From positions 1-7,188 of the forward strand of contig JAKAFG010000099.1 of NCBI GenBank assembly GCA_021818125.1: DNA of 7,188 bases, in the 5' to 3' direction. A program made the translations under genes and the position numbers. This DNA comes from Pseudomonadota bacterium. Its GTDB lineage: Bacteria > Pseudomonadota > Gammaproteobacteria > Acidithiobacillales > Acidithiobacillaceae. Of this stretch, positions 6,718 through 7,188 are shown piece by piece (position 1 is the first letter of the stretch; the number at the start of each line of letters is the position of its first letter). The notes beneath the pieces were generated by a model. It was not told where the DNA came from. It searched no databases and saw nothing but the letters and a program-made list of their open reading frames with translations.

Positions 6718-6746
6718 ATGGTACGCAGAATCGCAACAAAAAGCAA
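6718..6746 (-). promoter_or_regulatory. Candidate sigma-70 promoter for the rimP-nusA-infB operon
   Basis: The minus strand has TTGCTT (6741-6746; 3 of 6 matches to the -35 consensus), a 17-nt spacer, and TACCAT (6718-6723; 4 of 6 matches to the -10 consensus). The -35 hexamer overlaps the tail of the rRNA terminator. A start near 6711 would put the whole perfect hairpin at the very 5' end of the mRNA. The match is weak, so this is only the best candidate in a short region, not a firm call. Confidence 0.28.
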
Positions 6747-6775
6747 CCCCGTCTCTGTGTATAGAGGCGGGGTTG
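6738..6775 (-). terminator. Intrinsic terminator of the rRNA operon
   Basis: About 12 nt after the end of 5S rRNA the minus strand forms CAACCCCG (6768-6775) paired with CGGGGTTG (6744-6751). After one C-A mismatch the stem continues as CTCT/AGAG, with a 6-nt loop ATACAC. A C and then five T residues (6738-6742) follow. The position right after 5S, the GC-rich stem and the T-run make this a standard factor-independent terminator. Confidence 0.9.
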
Positions 6776-6786
6776 TTGGGTATAGG

Positions 6787-6905
6787 TGTCTGGCGGTGAC
6801 CGACTTTCGCGGAGGGAGGCCCTCAACTATCATAGGCGCTGCAGCGTTTCACGGTCCTGTTCGAGATGGGAAGGGGTGGTTCCACTGCGCTATGGCCGCC
6901 AGACA
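6787..6905 (-). rRNA. rrf: 5S ribosomal RNA
   Basis: The reverse complement reads as a complete 5S rRNA of about 119 nt, a component of the large subunit's central protuberance. The 5' end TGTCTGGCGG pairs perfectly with the 3' end CCGCCAGACA to form the 10-bp helix I. Conserved internal segments include CATAGCGCAGTGGAACCACC, CCCATCTCGAACAGG and GTGAAACGCTGCAGCGCC, followed by ATGATAGT and the loop E region. The CGAACAGGACCGTGAAACG type resembles beta-proteobacterial and Acidithiobacillus 5S more than enterobacterial 5S (recalled, not searched). Ends were set from helix I and may be off by one or two bases. Confidence 0.96.
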
Positions 6906-7000
6906 AGGTTAAACTGGTCTGATCCTGAGCACGGGTGCTGGCGTGCGCTCAGGGTGTTGCTGAAGGGAAGGCTTCTTTAACTTGGATGCTTGGGTGATAT
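6906..7000 (-). other. 23S-5S internal transcribed spacer
   Basis: This 95-nt spacer contains no tRNA gene. Its clearest structure is a stem-loop at 6924-6953: CCTGAG pairs with CTCAGG and CACG with CGTG across a 2-nt bulge, around the loop CCAGCACC. Such stems in rRNA spacers are commonly involved in precursor processing; that role is inferred here. Confidence 0.8.

Positions 7001-7188
<188 letters not shown>

Noticed and set aside
6671..6826. N-terminal extension of the rimP frame to about 205 residues
   Set aside because: The extra codons run through the rRNA terminator, the second hairpin and part of 5S rRNA, and show no RimP similarity. The conserved protein begins at about 6670.
6971..6982. 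boxA-like motif GCTTCTTTAACT in the 23S-5S spacer
   Set aside because: It is on the plus strand, opposite to rRNA transcription, so it cannot act as an antitermination boxA in this operon.

Overview
The window shows the head of the translation/transcription housekeeping operon of a proteobacterium, together with the 3' end of a ribosomal RNA operon. Every gene lies on the minus strand, so the order of transcription runs from the right edge to the left: 23S rRNA (3' end only), 5S rRNA, terminator region, rimP, nusA, infB, rbfA, truB, rpsO, pnp (5' part only). The proteins resemble gamma/beta-proteobacterial families in length and motifs: NusA has two C-terminal acidic-repeat domains, S15 has 89 residues, and RimP and RbfA are of normal size. 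The moderately high GC content and beta-like features of the 5S sequence would fit an Acidithiobacillus-type organism. That assignment is an inference from memory of such sequences, not something the window proves.

Layout. Positions 7001-7188 hold the last ~190 nt of 23S rRNA. Positions 6906-7000 are the 23S-5S spacer with one strong stem-loop. Positions 6787-6905 are 5S rRNA, closed by a perfect 10-bp terminal helix. Positions 6671-6786 are a compact control region. It contains a factor-independent terminator for the rRNA operon, a weak candidate promoter, and a second, perfect 11-bp A-run/U-run hairpin ending 15 nt before the rimP start codon. From 6670 down to 1 the coding genes are packed tightly, with gaps of 31, 59, 6, -4, 39 and 10 nt. 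This points to one polycistronic transcript with translational coupling at rbfA, truB and pnp.

How the genes work together. RimP and RbfA assist maturation of the 30S subunit, and S15 is a primary 16S-binding protein of that subunit. IF2 starts translation on it. TruB makes pseudouridine 55 in tRNA. NusA controls RNA polymerase pausing, termination and rRNA antitermination. PNPase degrades RNA. An rRNA operon placed directly upstream of the operon encoding NusA and the 30S assembly factors is the most notable contextual point.

Nothing in the window looks like a mobile element, CRISPR array, phage gene or undescribed multi-gene system. The long open frames on the plus strand opposite infB and nusA look like codon-bias shadows. 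The points worth a second look are regulatory: the rimP leader hairpin, the unusual start codons (TTG for pnp, GTG or TTG for rbfA), and small hairpins near rpsO and infB. The only stretches without a protein gene longer than about 100 bases are the rRNA genes and the 116-nt control region; both are described below.
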